The notes below the pieces were generated by a model, which worked only from the letters and a program-made list of their open reading frames with translations, did no database searches and was not told the origin of the DNA. A stretch of 26,010 nucleotides of DNA from DASQFU01 sp035632955. GTDB taxonomy: Bacteria; Eisenbacteria; RBG-16-71-46. Where the stretch lies: assembly GCA_035632955.1 (NCBI GenBank), contig DASQFU010000151.1, positions 1 through 26,010 of the forward strand, in the 5' to 3' direction. Positions 16,737-23,415 of the stretch are shown here, piece by piece. A program made the translations under genes and the position numbers. Position 1 is the stretch's first letter. Every line of letters begins with the position of its first letter.

Positions 16737-17884
16737 ACCATCTCCGGCCGCGCGGCGTCCAGCTCGGAGCGCAAGTACGCGTACACGTCCGCGATGGTTC
16801 GCACCGTTTCGGGCACCGGCCGGTTGGACCACAACAGGGCCGCGAGGTCGGGATGCGACGCCTGATACCCGTGCATCGCGCGCAGTGGCTGATGGCCCAT
16901 GAACGACGGCACCAGCAGCGCCCCCGGCTCGAGCAGGAAGATGTCCTCCCCGTAGTCCCGGCCCGGGAACAGGGCGCCTTCGCGCTCGAGCTCGTCGTCC
17001 GTGAGCCAGCGCCCGGCCGGCTCCTCACGCAACGCCGCATGGACGGCGGTGCGTGCCGTGGCCGATCGCCACCAGAAGCGCGCCATCGTCGAATCGAAGA
17101 ACGCCAGGTAGTCCCGCGGCCAGCGCACGGACAGCGGCTGCAGCCGGGCCTGGAGATCGATCACGCGATTCACGTCCACCATGCCGTGGTCGGAGACCAG
17201 ATAGATCCAGAGCGTCTCGCCGCGCCGCCGCGCGGCGCCGTCGATCTGCTCGAGCCACGCGGCGTAGCGACGCATGCGGGCAGAGACGCCGGCGCCGCTC
17301 GAGCCCTCGCGGTGCAGCGTCGCGTCCAGATCGGCGGTGTAACAGAACAGGAACGCCTCCACGCCTTCCTCGAGCCGGCGCGCCACGTCGGTCAAGTTCT
17401 GCGCTTCGGGGGTGCGCCAGTTCCATCCTCGCCACGCGATCCCGCGACGCTCGAGATCGTCCCACAACGAGGGGACGGGCAGCCCACCCGGAGCGAAGAT
17501 GTCGGCGCGCTCGGGCAGATCGAACTCGCTCAGCAGCCAGCGCGGCACTTCGTAGAGGTGATAGTAGCCGCGCACGCCGCGTCGGCGCAGGACCTCGCCC
17601 AGCGTGCGCGCGAGCTTCTGACTGCGCTGAATCCGGTGAGGCAGGAGCCGGAGCCACTGGAATCCGCGGAACGGCGTACCGTTGGTCGCGCGCCGGTACA
17701 TCAGCCACCGGCCGTGCTCGGAAGGCGGGCGCCCGGTGAACAGGGTCGGCAGCGCGCCGGAGCTGAATCCGAGAATGGTCTCCAGCCTGCGCCGGTGACC
17801 AAGCTGCGGCGCGAACACCGGGACACGCTGCGCCAGCTCCCAGCCAAGCGCATCGACTAGCAGCACCACCATGCGCGCGCTCAT
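16733..17884 (-). CDS. Alkaline-phosphatase-superfamily phosphodiesterase-like protein
   Basis: The 383-residue protein follows the type I phosphodiesterase/nucleotide pyrophosphatase layout (PF01663). Metal-ligand Asp11 lies in VVLLVDALG. A nucleophile loop at about 39-57 (GFSSGALPTLFTGRPP then SEHG) carries candidate Ser/Thr nucleophiles. ADLDATLHREG (184-194) supplies the next Asp/His, VSDHGM (230-235) the Asp232-His233 pair, and MHGYQ (337-341) the last His. All metal positions of the family appear present, so it is probably active. No signal peptide or membrane helix is visible, implying a cytoplasmic enzyme, which is unusual for phosphodiesterases in export loci. The ATG at 17884 overlaps the stop of the nucleotidyltransferase-like gene (ATGA), and its own stop overlaps the flippase start. 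Substrate unknown; a nucleotide-sugar, lipid diphosphate or phospho-glycan link is plausible. Confidence 0.84.
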   Translation of the reverse strand: MSARMVVLLVDALGWELAQRVPVFAPQLGHRRRLETILGFSSGALPTLFTGRPPSEHGRWLMYRRATNGTPFRGFQWLRLLPHRIQRSQKLARTLGEVLRRRGVRGYYHLYEVPRWLLSEFDLPERADIFAPGGLPVPSLWDDLERRGIAWRGWNWRTPEAQNLTDVARRLEEGVEAFLFCYTADLDATLHREGSSGAGVSARMRRYAAWLEQIDGAARRRGETLWIYLVSDHGMVDVNRVIDLQARLQPLSVRWPRDYLAFFDSTMARFWWRSATARTAVHAALREEPAGRWLTDDELEREGALFPGRDYGEDIFLLEPGALLVPSFMGHQPLRAMHGYQASHPDLAALLWSNRPVPETVRTIADVYAYLRSELDAARPEMV

Positions 17885-19149
17885 CCCCAGTCCGCCGTGC
17901 GCTGACCATCGAGGATCCAGAGGTCCCACGCGCGCACCAGCGCCCGCGCGGCGCGCTCCCAGTCGCGGGTCTCGTCGCGCGCGGGCACACCAAGGATTCC
18001 GAGCGCCTCGGTCGCGGCCGGGCCGAGCGTGGGCGCGCCGCTCCCGTGCGCAGCCGAGAGCAGGAGCACGACGGCCGCCGCGTTCAACCGGTGCTGCGGC
18101 GTGCCGCGCAACGCGTGCGCGAGGCGGCTGCCGAGCCCGGGCCCAATGCCGGTGCGCGAGCGGAAGCCGACCGCCTGGCGCACCCGCCGGCGCAGGCGCG
18201 CACGGCGCGCACCCAGCACGGCACGCCGGTACGGGTTGGCTTCCCGCCCGGACGGCCCGCCGGCGGTCAGCTCGCCCCAGACGACGGCCCAAGCGCGCGC
18301 GACGCGCAGCCATTCAACCCGCGCCTCGCGGGGCGCGAGTGCCTCGACCCGACCTGAGCGCCACGCCAGCGCCAGGCTCCAGAGCTCGGGCAGATCGGGC
18401 GCGTTCGCGAGCACCCGGGTCGCGATCGATTCCGGCGCGGCGCCGGCTCCGCGTCCGCCTGCTCTCGCACGCTCCGTCACCGACGCGATCCGCTCCGGCA
18501 TTCGATCGGGCAGCTCGCCGGCGGCGAGCGTCAACGCGGTGGCGAGATCGAGCGCGCTCTTCAGCACGCCGTGCCGGCCCTGCAACCGTTCGAGCTCGCC
18601 GGCCGCACCCAGTGCTCGCCACGTCAACAGCAGCTCGAAGGCGCGGTTTTCGAGCAGCAGCAGGATCTCCTCGGCTGGCGCCTGCGCGGGCGTCCAGCTC
18701 GGGATCGCGTCGAGCGTCGAGCGGTCGCCTTCGACGACCTGACCGTGGCGGCGCAGCTCCAGGGTCGCGTGTGACGCCGGCAGAGACTCGAGATCGGAGA
18801 GCGTATAGAAGCCGACGTCGAGCGGAGCCGCGAGCCCGAGGTCGAGCAGACGGGACGCCAGCTCGGCGCGTGCGTTTCGAGCGCGCGCTTCGGCCGCGCG
18901 TGTCTCGACGTGGCTCGGCAGCACGACGTAGAGATCGAGGTCCGATAGCGTGACCTCGCGCCCGCCCACGACGGCCCACACGCCGCGGTTGCGCGCGTGG
19001 CTGCCGCCGACGAGCATCGCACGCCGCGCGGGGCCGGCCCACGTGCGCACCAGCTCGAACACGCCCGGGAGGCGTTCCCAAGCATCCGAGCCCGTGCGCT
19101 CGGAAGGAGAAGGCACGGGCTCGGGGGACCGCAGAGAAGGTCGAGTCAC
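17881..19149 (-). CDS. Pol-beta-superfamily nucleotidyltransferase-like protein
   Basis: The 422-residue protein carries an N-terminal minimal nucleotidyltransferase signature: GGSHARNRG (48-56), then SDLDLYVVLP (69-78) with Asp70 and Asp72, and PLDVGF (109-114) offering the third carboxylate Asp111. The spacing between the G-S and D-x-D elements is a little long because of an inserted VWAVVGGREVT segment. After it comes an all-helical region, with GVLKSALDLATALTLAAG resembling the helical domains attached to many NTases. The C-terminal third is Arg/Ala rich. It could transfer a nucleotidyl group to a protein, a sugar or a lipid; I do not recognise a characterised relative. Start GTG at 19149 is 15 nt after the kinase-like gene and has only a weak ribosome site. 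It is coupled by ATGA to the phosphodiesterase-like gene, suggesting opposing or sequential phospho-chemistry. Confidence 0.7.
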   Translation of the reverse strand: MTRPSLRSPEPVPSPSERTGSDAWERLPGVFELVRTWAGPARRAMLVGGSHARNRGVWAVVGGREVTLSDLDLYVVLPSHVETRAAEARARNARAELASRLLDLGLAAPLDVGFYTLSDLESLPASHATLELRRHGQVVEGDRSTLDAIPSWTPAQAPAEEILLLLENRAFELLLTWRALGAAGELERLQGRHGVLKSALDLATALTLAAGELPDRMPERIASVTERARAGGRGAGAAPESIATRVLANAPDLPELWSLALAWRSGRVEALAPREARVEWLRVARAWAVVWGELTAGGPSGREANPYRRAVLGARRARLRRRVRQAVGFRSRTGIGPGLGSRLAHALRGTPQHRLNAAAVVLLLSAAHGSGAPTLGPAATEALGILGVPARDETRDWERAARALVRAWDLWILDGQRTADWG

Positions 19150-19164
19150 CTGTGTGAGCCAGGG

Positions 19165-19992
19165 TTAGAGGCGGCGATACAGGAAGTCCGGAATCTCCAG
19201 CCGTCGATGATTGAGTACGGTGCCGAGCACTCGGCCTCCCGCTTTGCGCACCAGGTCCACCGTGCGACCGAGCACCGGGCGCTTGGTGCGCCCCGCATGG
19301 ATCACGACCACGACGCCGTCGGCGAGCGCGCCGAGCGGAGCAGCCTCGGAGGTCTCGAGCGCCGGAGGAGCGTCCACGATCACCCATTCGTAGCGCGGGG
19401 CGAGCCCTTCGATGATTTCCCGCGCGAGCTGCAGGGAGACCATCCCGGCCTCATCCGCCTCTTTGACCAGCGGCAGCACGTCCACGCTCGCGGCGTCGCT
19501 GCCGTTGGCCGATTGCTGGGGCTCGTCGAACCGCACGCGCTCGGCGCGCAAGTGCTTGGCGAGCCATCCCGGCCCACCTCCGAGCGCCGGACGCTGGCCG
19601 TTGAAGTCGACCAGCAGCGTCCGCTGCCGGCCCTCGCGCGCCAGGCTGACCGCCAACTGCGTGGCGACGGTGGTCGTGCCCTCGCCGCGATGCGAGCTCA
19701 ACAGCACGATCACGCGCGACGTCCGTTCACCGAGCGCCGATTCGATTCCGACCCGCAGCGAAGCCATCTGGCGGGACACGTCCTCGGACAGCCGGCCGAG
19801 GCCTGCGAGCGATTCGGTGAGCGGCTCGAAGCGCGACGGCACCATGGGCCGCGGATCCAGCACGCGCGCCACCGCCGAGTGCGGGGACGGCGCCGGCGTG
19901 AGCGATACCGCGGGCGTGCTCGGCACGGGAGCGACCGGTGCGGGGCCGCGACGGATCTGCGCCTTGCGAAGCGCGTCGAAGATGCGCGTCAT
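19165..19992 (-). CDS. CpsD/CapB-like ATPase with degenerate ATP-binding motifs
   Basis: The 275-residue protein has the N-terminal MTRIFDALRKAQ typical of the cytoplasmic bacterial tyrosine kinase partner of Wzz-type co-polymerases, a Pro/Ala linker (about 15-55) and a P-loop ATPase domain. The Walker A region is SSHRGEGTTTVA (99-110), where the invariant lysine of GxGK(S/T)T is Thr106 (codon ACG). Walker A' reads LLVDFNGQRP (126-135), with Asn131 in place of the second Asp. Walker B is intact (VIVDAPP, 204-210). The C-terminus (DFLYRRL) has one tyrosine and no Tyr cluster. It may have lost autokinase activity and act as a structural or regulatory subunit. The ATG at 19992 overlaps the co-polymerase stop (ATGA), which supports a paired function. 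Confidence 0.86.
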   Translation of the reverse strand: MTRIFDALRKAQIRRGPAPVAPVPSTPAVSLTPAPSPHSAVARVLDPRPMVPSRFEPLTESLAGLGRLSEDVSRQMASLRVGIESALGERTSRVIVLLSSHRGEGTTTVATQLAVSLAREGRQRTLLVDFNGQRPALGGGPGWLAKHLRAERVRFDEPQQSANGSDAASVDVLPLVKEADEAGMVSLQLAREIIEGLAPRYEWVIVDAPPALETSEAAPLGALADGVVVVIHAGRTKRPVLGRTVDLVRKAGGRVLGTVLNHRRLEIPDFLYRRL

Positions 19993-21395
19993 AGACCGTG
20001 ACTCTCCTGCTGCACGGAGGGTCTGCGCCGCCGGCGCCGCTCGGAGAGCGACGCGAGCACCGGCACGTCCAGCGCCTGCTCGGCCTGACCGGAGGTGCGG
20101 ACCGTGAGGTCGAGACCGTCGATGAAGAACGCGATGCCGATGCCGATGACGAGACTGAACGCAGGAGCTAGCGCGAGACGCACGTAGTCGCGCGTGTGCT
20201 TGGGCACGGCCGCGTCGGCCGGATCGAGCAGCAAGACGGTGATCGATGGCGACGTGTTCTCGATCACTCGCGCCTGGTCGCTCTGCTGGGTGAGCGTGTT
20301 GTAACGGTTCCGGAGCAGCTCGATGTCGTGGTCGAGATCGGACATCGTCCGTTCCTTGTTGGGCATGGTCGCCAGCTCGGCTTGCACGCGGGCGACATCG
20401 CGCTCGGACTCCCGCAGCCGCGCCGCGAGAATCTCCACTCGGGTCTGCGACATCGTCAGTCGCGCATCGACTTCGCGCCGGAGCAGCATGCGCAGCGTAT
20501 CGAGCGTGGCATTGGCGTTGATCACTTCGCTGGACTCGTCCCGGTAGCGCTCGCGCAGGATCGCGACCCGCGCTTCCTGGTTCACGACCTTGGCCTTGAG
20601 ATCGGAGAGCGCGCTCTCGTTCGCGTACCCGCCGGAGAGCACCGGGAGGTCGATGCCGGGGCGGTCCTGGAGCTCGCGCATCACGCGCTGGCCGGCGCGG
20701 GCCTCGGCGAGCTCCGAGCTGGCCGCGGTTTGCCGCTGCTCCAGCACGCCGAGCAGGTCGAGCGCCTTGCGCCGCTGCTCGCTGATCTCGACGACGCCGG
20801 AGCGGTTGGAGAACCCGCGGCGCGTCTCGACCTTCTCGTTCAACTGGCGCTCGAGATCGCCGATCTCGGTATTGAAGAACCGCTGCGGGTAGCCGAGCGT
20901 GAGCAGGCTCTGCCGGTAGTCGATGTAGGCGCGAACCATGGCGTCACAGGCGCGTTGCGCGATCACCGGGTCCCGATCCTCGTACGTGATCAGCAACGCG
21001 TTGCTGCGGCCGAGAACCTGCACGCCGACCTGGCCAACGCCGAGCGGGATCGTGGCCGTTCCGGGTACCGTCTCGCTCTTCAAGATCTCGCGCGCCCGCT
21101 CCACGACCGGATGACTCTTGATGATCTCGAGCTCGCTGCCCAGCTCCTCTTCCCAACTTCCCTGCGACCGGCGGTACGGATTCAGCGCACTCTCCGGCTC
21201 GCCGCGCTTCACCAGCACGCGGCCCGCCGACACGTACGACATCGGCGTCGCGAAGGCGACCACCAGCACGGTGATCGTCGTGACGACGAACAGGCCGATG
21301 ATCAGCCATTTACGCCGGAACACCACGGTGAGGAACTCGCGGGCCGTCGCTTGCGGCGCGCGTGGGGTCGGGGTCTCGACCGGGCTGTGACTCAC
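19989..21395 (-). CDS. Wzz/GumC-type polysaccharide co-polymerase
   Basis: The 468-residue inner-membrane protein has transmembrane helix 1 at about 29-52 (KWLIIGLFVVTTITVLVVAF), a long periplasmic region and helix 2 at about 408-428 (LAPAFSLVIGIGIAFFIDGL). The Wzz domain (PF02706) lies at about 18-120. A long coiled-coil stretch covers about 175-375 (EIGDLERQLNEK, QEARVAILRERYRD, LRESERDVARVQAEL). It sets chain length and links polymerisation to the outer-membrane exporter. The short Arg-rich cytoplasmic tail ends without a kinase domain, which is instead the separate next gene. The GTG at 21395 has AAGGAG with 7-nt spacing. It follows the exporter gene by 15 nt. Confidence 0.93.
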   Translation of the reverse strand: MSHSPVETPTPRAPQATAREFLTVVFRRKWLIIGLFVVTTITVLVVAFATPMSYVSAGRVLVKRGEPESALNPYRRSQGSWEEELGSELEIIKSHPVVERAREILKSETVPGTATIPLGVGQVGVQVLGRSNALLITYEDRDPVIAQRACDAMVRAYIDYRQSLLTLGYPQRFFNTEIGDLERQLNEKVETRRGFSNRSGVVEISEQRRKALDLLGVLEQRQTAASSELAEARAGQRVMRELQDRPGIDLPVLSGGYANESALSDLKAKVVNQEARVAILRERYRDESSEVINANATLDTLRMLLRREVDARLTMSQTRVEILAARLRESERDVARVQAELATMPNKERTMSDLDHDIELLRNRYNTLTQQSDQARVIENTSPSITVLLLDPADAAVPKHTRDYVRLALAPAFSLVIGIGIAFFIDGLDLTVRTSGQAEQALDVPVLASLSERRRRRRPSVQQESHGL

Positions 21396-21410
21396 GATGG
21401 AACTCCTTGC

Positions 21411-22139
21411 CTACCGGACCAGGAACACGCGATCGAGATGGAACAGCTCCCATCCCACCAGCGCGAAGTTCAGGACGCCGAGCTGCTCGGTGAAGAACTG
21501 TTTGGAGAATACGTTCACGTTGCCGATCGTGGAGCGCGGCACGTAGACGATGTCGAAGCGCGACAGCGGCAGGTCGTCGGCCAGCGAACCCTGCTTGAGC
21601 GCGCGATCCACGCGCAGCCGCGCCACCTTGACCGTGCGCGCGCCGTCGCGGTGGAATACCAGCACGCTGTTGCGCGCGGCGTCGTCGGAGAATCCGCCGG
21701 CGCGAGTGATCGCCTGCACGACGGTCGTGAACGGGCCGATCGGATACGAGCCCGGGTTCGTCACGCGACCGAGGACGTGCACCTGGTTGCCGGCCGGCTC
21801 GACCAACTGGATCGTAACGCGCGGGTCCTTGATCTCCGCCGACAATGACTTCACGAGCGCAGATTCCAGCTCGCGAACGCTGCGGCCGGCCGCGACCATC
21901 TCACCGACCGGGTGGATGCTGATCCGGCCGTCCGGCCGCACCAGCGCGTCGCGCGTGATGTCGGGCGGGCCGCCACCGAAGTTCACGAGCAGTTTGTCTC
22001 CCGGCACGATCAAATACTCCGGCACCCGGCTCCAATCGAGTCCCGCGCTGTCGGCGGACGTGTTGGCTTGCGCGCCGAAAGGCACGAGTCCGAGGGTCAT
22101 CGCGACGAGCAAGCAGCAGCGCACGAGTGCCGTGATCAC
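21411..22139 (-). CDS. Wza-like polysaccharide export protein
   Basis: The 242-residue precursor has a signal peptide (about 1-27, ending near PFGAQA), then a Poly_export domain starting at YLIVPGDKLLVNF and continuing through VRPDGRISIHPVGEMVAAG, and a SLBB-type segment with VHVLGRVTNPGSYPI and VVQAITRAGGFSDDA. These are the standard landmarks of Wza/OPX outer-membrane export proteins. I saw no lipobox cysteine at the cleavage site, unlike classical Wza. The GTG at 22139 was chosen over the frame extending to 22310 because GGGAGG lies 7 nt upstream and it starts a proper signal peptide. It is the first gene of the nine-gene operon and lies directly behind a leader terminator. Confidence 0.9.
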   Translation of the reverse strand: MITALVRCCLLVAMTLGLVPFGAQANTSADSAGLDWSRVPEYLIVPGDKLLVNFGGGPPDITRDALVRPDGRISIHPVGEMVAAGRSVRELESALVKSLSAEIKDPRVTIQLVEPAGNQVHVLGRVTNPGSYPIGPFTTVVQAITRAGGFSDDAARNSVLVFHRDGARTVKVARLRVDRALKQGSLADDLPLSRFDIVYVPRSTIGNVNVFSKQFFTEQLGVLNFALVGWELFHLDRVFLVR

Positions 22140-22146
22140 CAGTGTT

Positions 22147-22152
22147 CCTCCC
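22147..22152 (-). promoter_or_regulatory. Shine-Dalgarno GGGAGG deciding the Wza-like start
   Basis: GGGAGG lies 7 nt before the GTG at 22139 and 8 nt after the U-tract of the leader terminator. Translation therefore starts immediately after the terminator. Confidence 0.75.
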
Positions 22153-22159
22153 GTAGACG

Positions 22160-22193
22160 AAAAAACCCGATTCCCCGCGCATAGGGAACCGGG
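22160..22193 (-). terminator. Intrinsic terminator in the operon leader (attenuator candidate)
   Basis: On the minus-strand RNA a 10-bp stem (arms 22184-22193 and 22166-22175, one G-U pair) with an 8-nt loop is followed directly by six U residues (22165-22160). It lies downstream of the strong promoter and only 21 nt before the first start codon, too close for another promoter to fit between. Transcription of the operon must therefore read through it. Confidence 0.85.
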
Positions 22194-22246
22194 CCGGCAT
22201 ACGAAGGTACCAGGCCGAGGACACAAGACGCGGAGTGGGCTGACCT

Positions 22247-22263
22247 GTGGACACATAGTCCAC
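22247..22263 (-). repeat. Perfect hairpin in the leader
   Basis: Inverted repeat GTGGAC-N5-GTCCAC within the predicted leader RNA of the export operon. It could be a binding site or part of a folded aptamer. Confidence 0.5.
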
Positions 22264-22388
22264 CGGAACAACCCAGGGGCGGGGTCAAATCGCGCAGCAT
22301 CCCCGCTCAAGCAGTAACAAGAAGCGTCTCGGCCACCCTCCGCCTACGTCTCGACAATCGCCGCAACTTGCAGTCGCAAAGAGCGTTG

Positions 22389-22418
22389 AGTATAGGCGGC
22401 CGGCCAATGGAGTGTCAA
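22389..22418 (-). promoter_or_regulatory. Near-consensus sigma-70 promoter of the export operon
   Basis: A perfect -35 TTGACA (22418-22413) and a -10 TATACT (22394-22389) are separated by 18 bp on the minus strand. The predicted transcription start is near 22382. It is the best promoter match seen in the window, and it serves the genes from 22139 leftward. Confidence 0.82.
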
Positions 22419-22426
22419 TCGTCGAC

Positions 22427-22459
22427 TTGGACCACTTCCCGTCGCGGGATTGGACCCGC
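22427..22459. repeat. Direct and inverted repeats upstream of the -35
   Basis: TTGGACC occurs at 22427-22433 and 22450-22456 (23-bp period), and GCGGG/CCCGC forms an inverted repeat at 22444-22448 and 22455-22459. They lie between the upstream stop codon and the -35, where an activator could bind. The repeats are short, so chance is possible. Confidence 0.35.
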
Positions 22460-22464
22460 AAAGG

Positions 22465-23415
22465 TCATGCCCGGGCGAGGCGAGCCAGCACTCCGGCCGC
22501 GAACAAGGGCAGGAGAATCTCGTGGTGTCCGGTCAGGGCGAAGCCGCGGGATCCGGGACCCCGGGTCGGCCGCTCGACGACGTTCACGCGCGGCCGATAG
22601 TGCTGGATCTGGTCGAAGTTGACGGTGGTGAGATCGGAGAGGTCGGCGCCGAGATTACGCGCCACCGCGAGCGCCTTGAGGAATACCTCGGGCATCAGCA
22701 CCGCCGAGCCGACGTTCAGAATCACCGCGCCGCGCGCCTCGGCGAGCGTCGCCGCCAGGATGCGGAAGTCGCGGAGCGTCGTCTCGCCCAGAGCGGCGCC
22801 GTCGCAACGTGGATGATGATGGATCGTGTCGGTGCCGATCGCGACGTGCACGGTGGCCGCGATGCCGAGCCGGTAGGCCGTCCCGAGCAGACTCACCGCG
22901 AGGTGCGGAGCTGGAGGCTCACTCACCGCCCGCCCCCAACACTCGCCGAGCCCCTCGCCACGTCGTGCGCCCTCGCGCATTGCACCATTCATGAAGTCGC
23001 CGGTCTCGTCGACCATGCCGAAGCGGCCGGCGTGGAGCTGAGCCTCGACGTCCTCGGAGGTCCGTCCGAAGCGGGCGATCTCGACGTCGTGCAGCGCGGC
23101 GGCGCCGTTGAGCCCGAGGTGCGTCACCACGCCGCGCTCCATCAGCTCGATCAGACACGGCGAGACGCCGACCTTGACGACGTGGCCGCCGCACAGGACC
23201 ACGACCGGGCGACCTCCGCGGTGCGCGACCGCGACACGATCGATCACTTCGCGCAGCGCGCGCGCCGCGAGCTGGTCGGGGAGCGCCTCGATCACGGCGG
23301 CGGCGGCGGCAGGATCGATCGGGCGCGCGAACTCCGAAACGGAAACGCGGGTGGGACGATCGGCGACGGGGCCGACACTCAAATGGGAAAGGTCGGCCTC
23401 GCGATAGCGACCCAT
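22465..23415 (-). CDS. Conserved protein of unknown function
   Basis: The 316-residue, apparently soluble protein has strongly patterned segments: VVVLCGGHVVKVGVSP (about 72-87), LMERGVVTHLGLNGAAALHDVEIA (91-114), GRTSEDVEAQL (117-127), HVAIGTDTIHHHP (about 194-206), DGAALGETTLRDFR, LNVGSAVLMPEVFLKALAVARN, NFDQIQHYRPRVNVVERP and a C-terminal LTGHHEILLP. The glycine-rich and His/Asp-rich blocks suggest a nucleotide-binding or metal-dependent enzyme. I have the impression of a widespread bacterial family distantly like deoxyhypusine synthase, but I cannot confirm that and assign no function. The ATG at 23415 shares one base with the stop of the DUF3108 gene and has GGAG upstream, so they are co-transcribed. 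No membrane segments or signal peptide. Confidence 0.75.
   Translation of the reverse strand: MGRYREADLSHLSVGPVADRPTRVSVSEFARPIDPAAAAAVIEALPDQLAARALREVIDRVAVAHRGGRPVVVLCGGHVVKVGVSPCLIELMERGVVTHLGLNGAAALHDVEIARFGRTSEDVEAQLHAGRFGMVDETGDFMNGAMREGARRGEGLGECWGRAVSEPPAPHLAVSLLGTAYRLGIAATVHVAIGTDTIHHHPRCDGAALGETTLRDFRILAATLAEARGAVILNVGSAVLMPEVFLKALAVARNLGADLSDLTTVNFDQIQHYRPRVNVVERPTRGPGSRGFALTGHHEILLPLFAAGVLARLARA

Larger units (their letters stand above)
22140..22382 (-). ncRNA. Untranslated leader RNA of the export operon
   Basis: From the predicted start near 22382 the transcript runs about 243 nt before the first GTG. I saw no convincing ORF in it. It holds a GCGGGG/CCCCGC hairpin (22279-22284 with 22301-22306), a perfect 6-bp GTGGAC/GTCCAC hairpin (22247-22252 with 22258-22263, 5-nt loop) and the terminator at 22160-22193. 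No known riboswitch consensus (for example c-di-GMP) and no ops/JUMPStart element was recognised by eye. It could be a new cis-regulatory RNA or a protein-dependent antitermination leader. Confidence 0.6.

Noticed and set aside
20196..21848. A 550-codon plus-strand frame opposite the co-polymerase and exporter genes
   Set aside because: Composition is antisense-like (His/Arg/Asp/Gln rich), it crosses two genes with clear family motifs, and it has no plausible family of its own.
22140..22310. N-terminal extension of the Wza-like protein through the leader
   Set aside because: It would translate the terminator and hairpins, contains Cys/Pro-rich non-conserved sequence, and destroys the signal peptide that begins at the GTG at 22139.
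22140..22382. c-di-GMP (GEMM) riboswitch or ops/JUMPStart element in the leader
   Set aside because: Short look-alike strings (CGCAAAG on the opposite strand, GTAGGCGG on the transcript) occur, but the required conserved blocks and helices are not there.
22444..22459. T-arm-like hairpin suggesting a tRNA remnant upstream of the export promoter
   Set aside because: The loop is six bases, not the seven of a T-loop, and no acceptor, D or anticodon arm is present.
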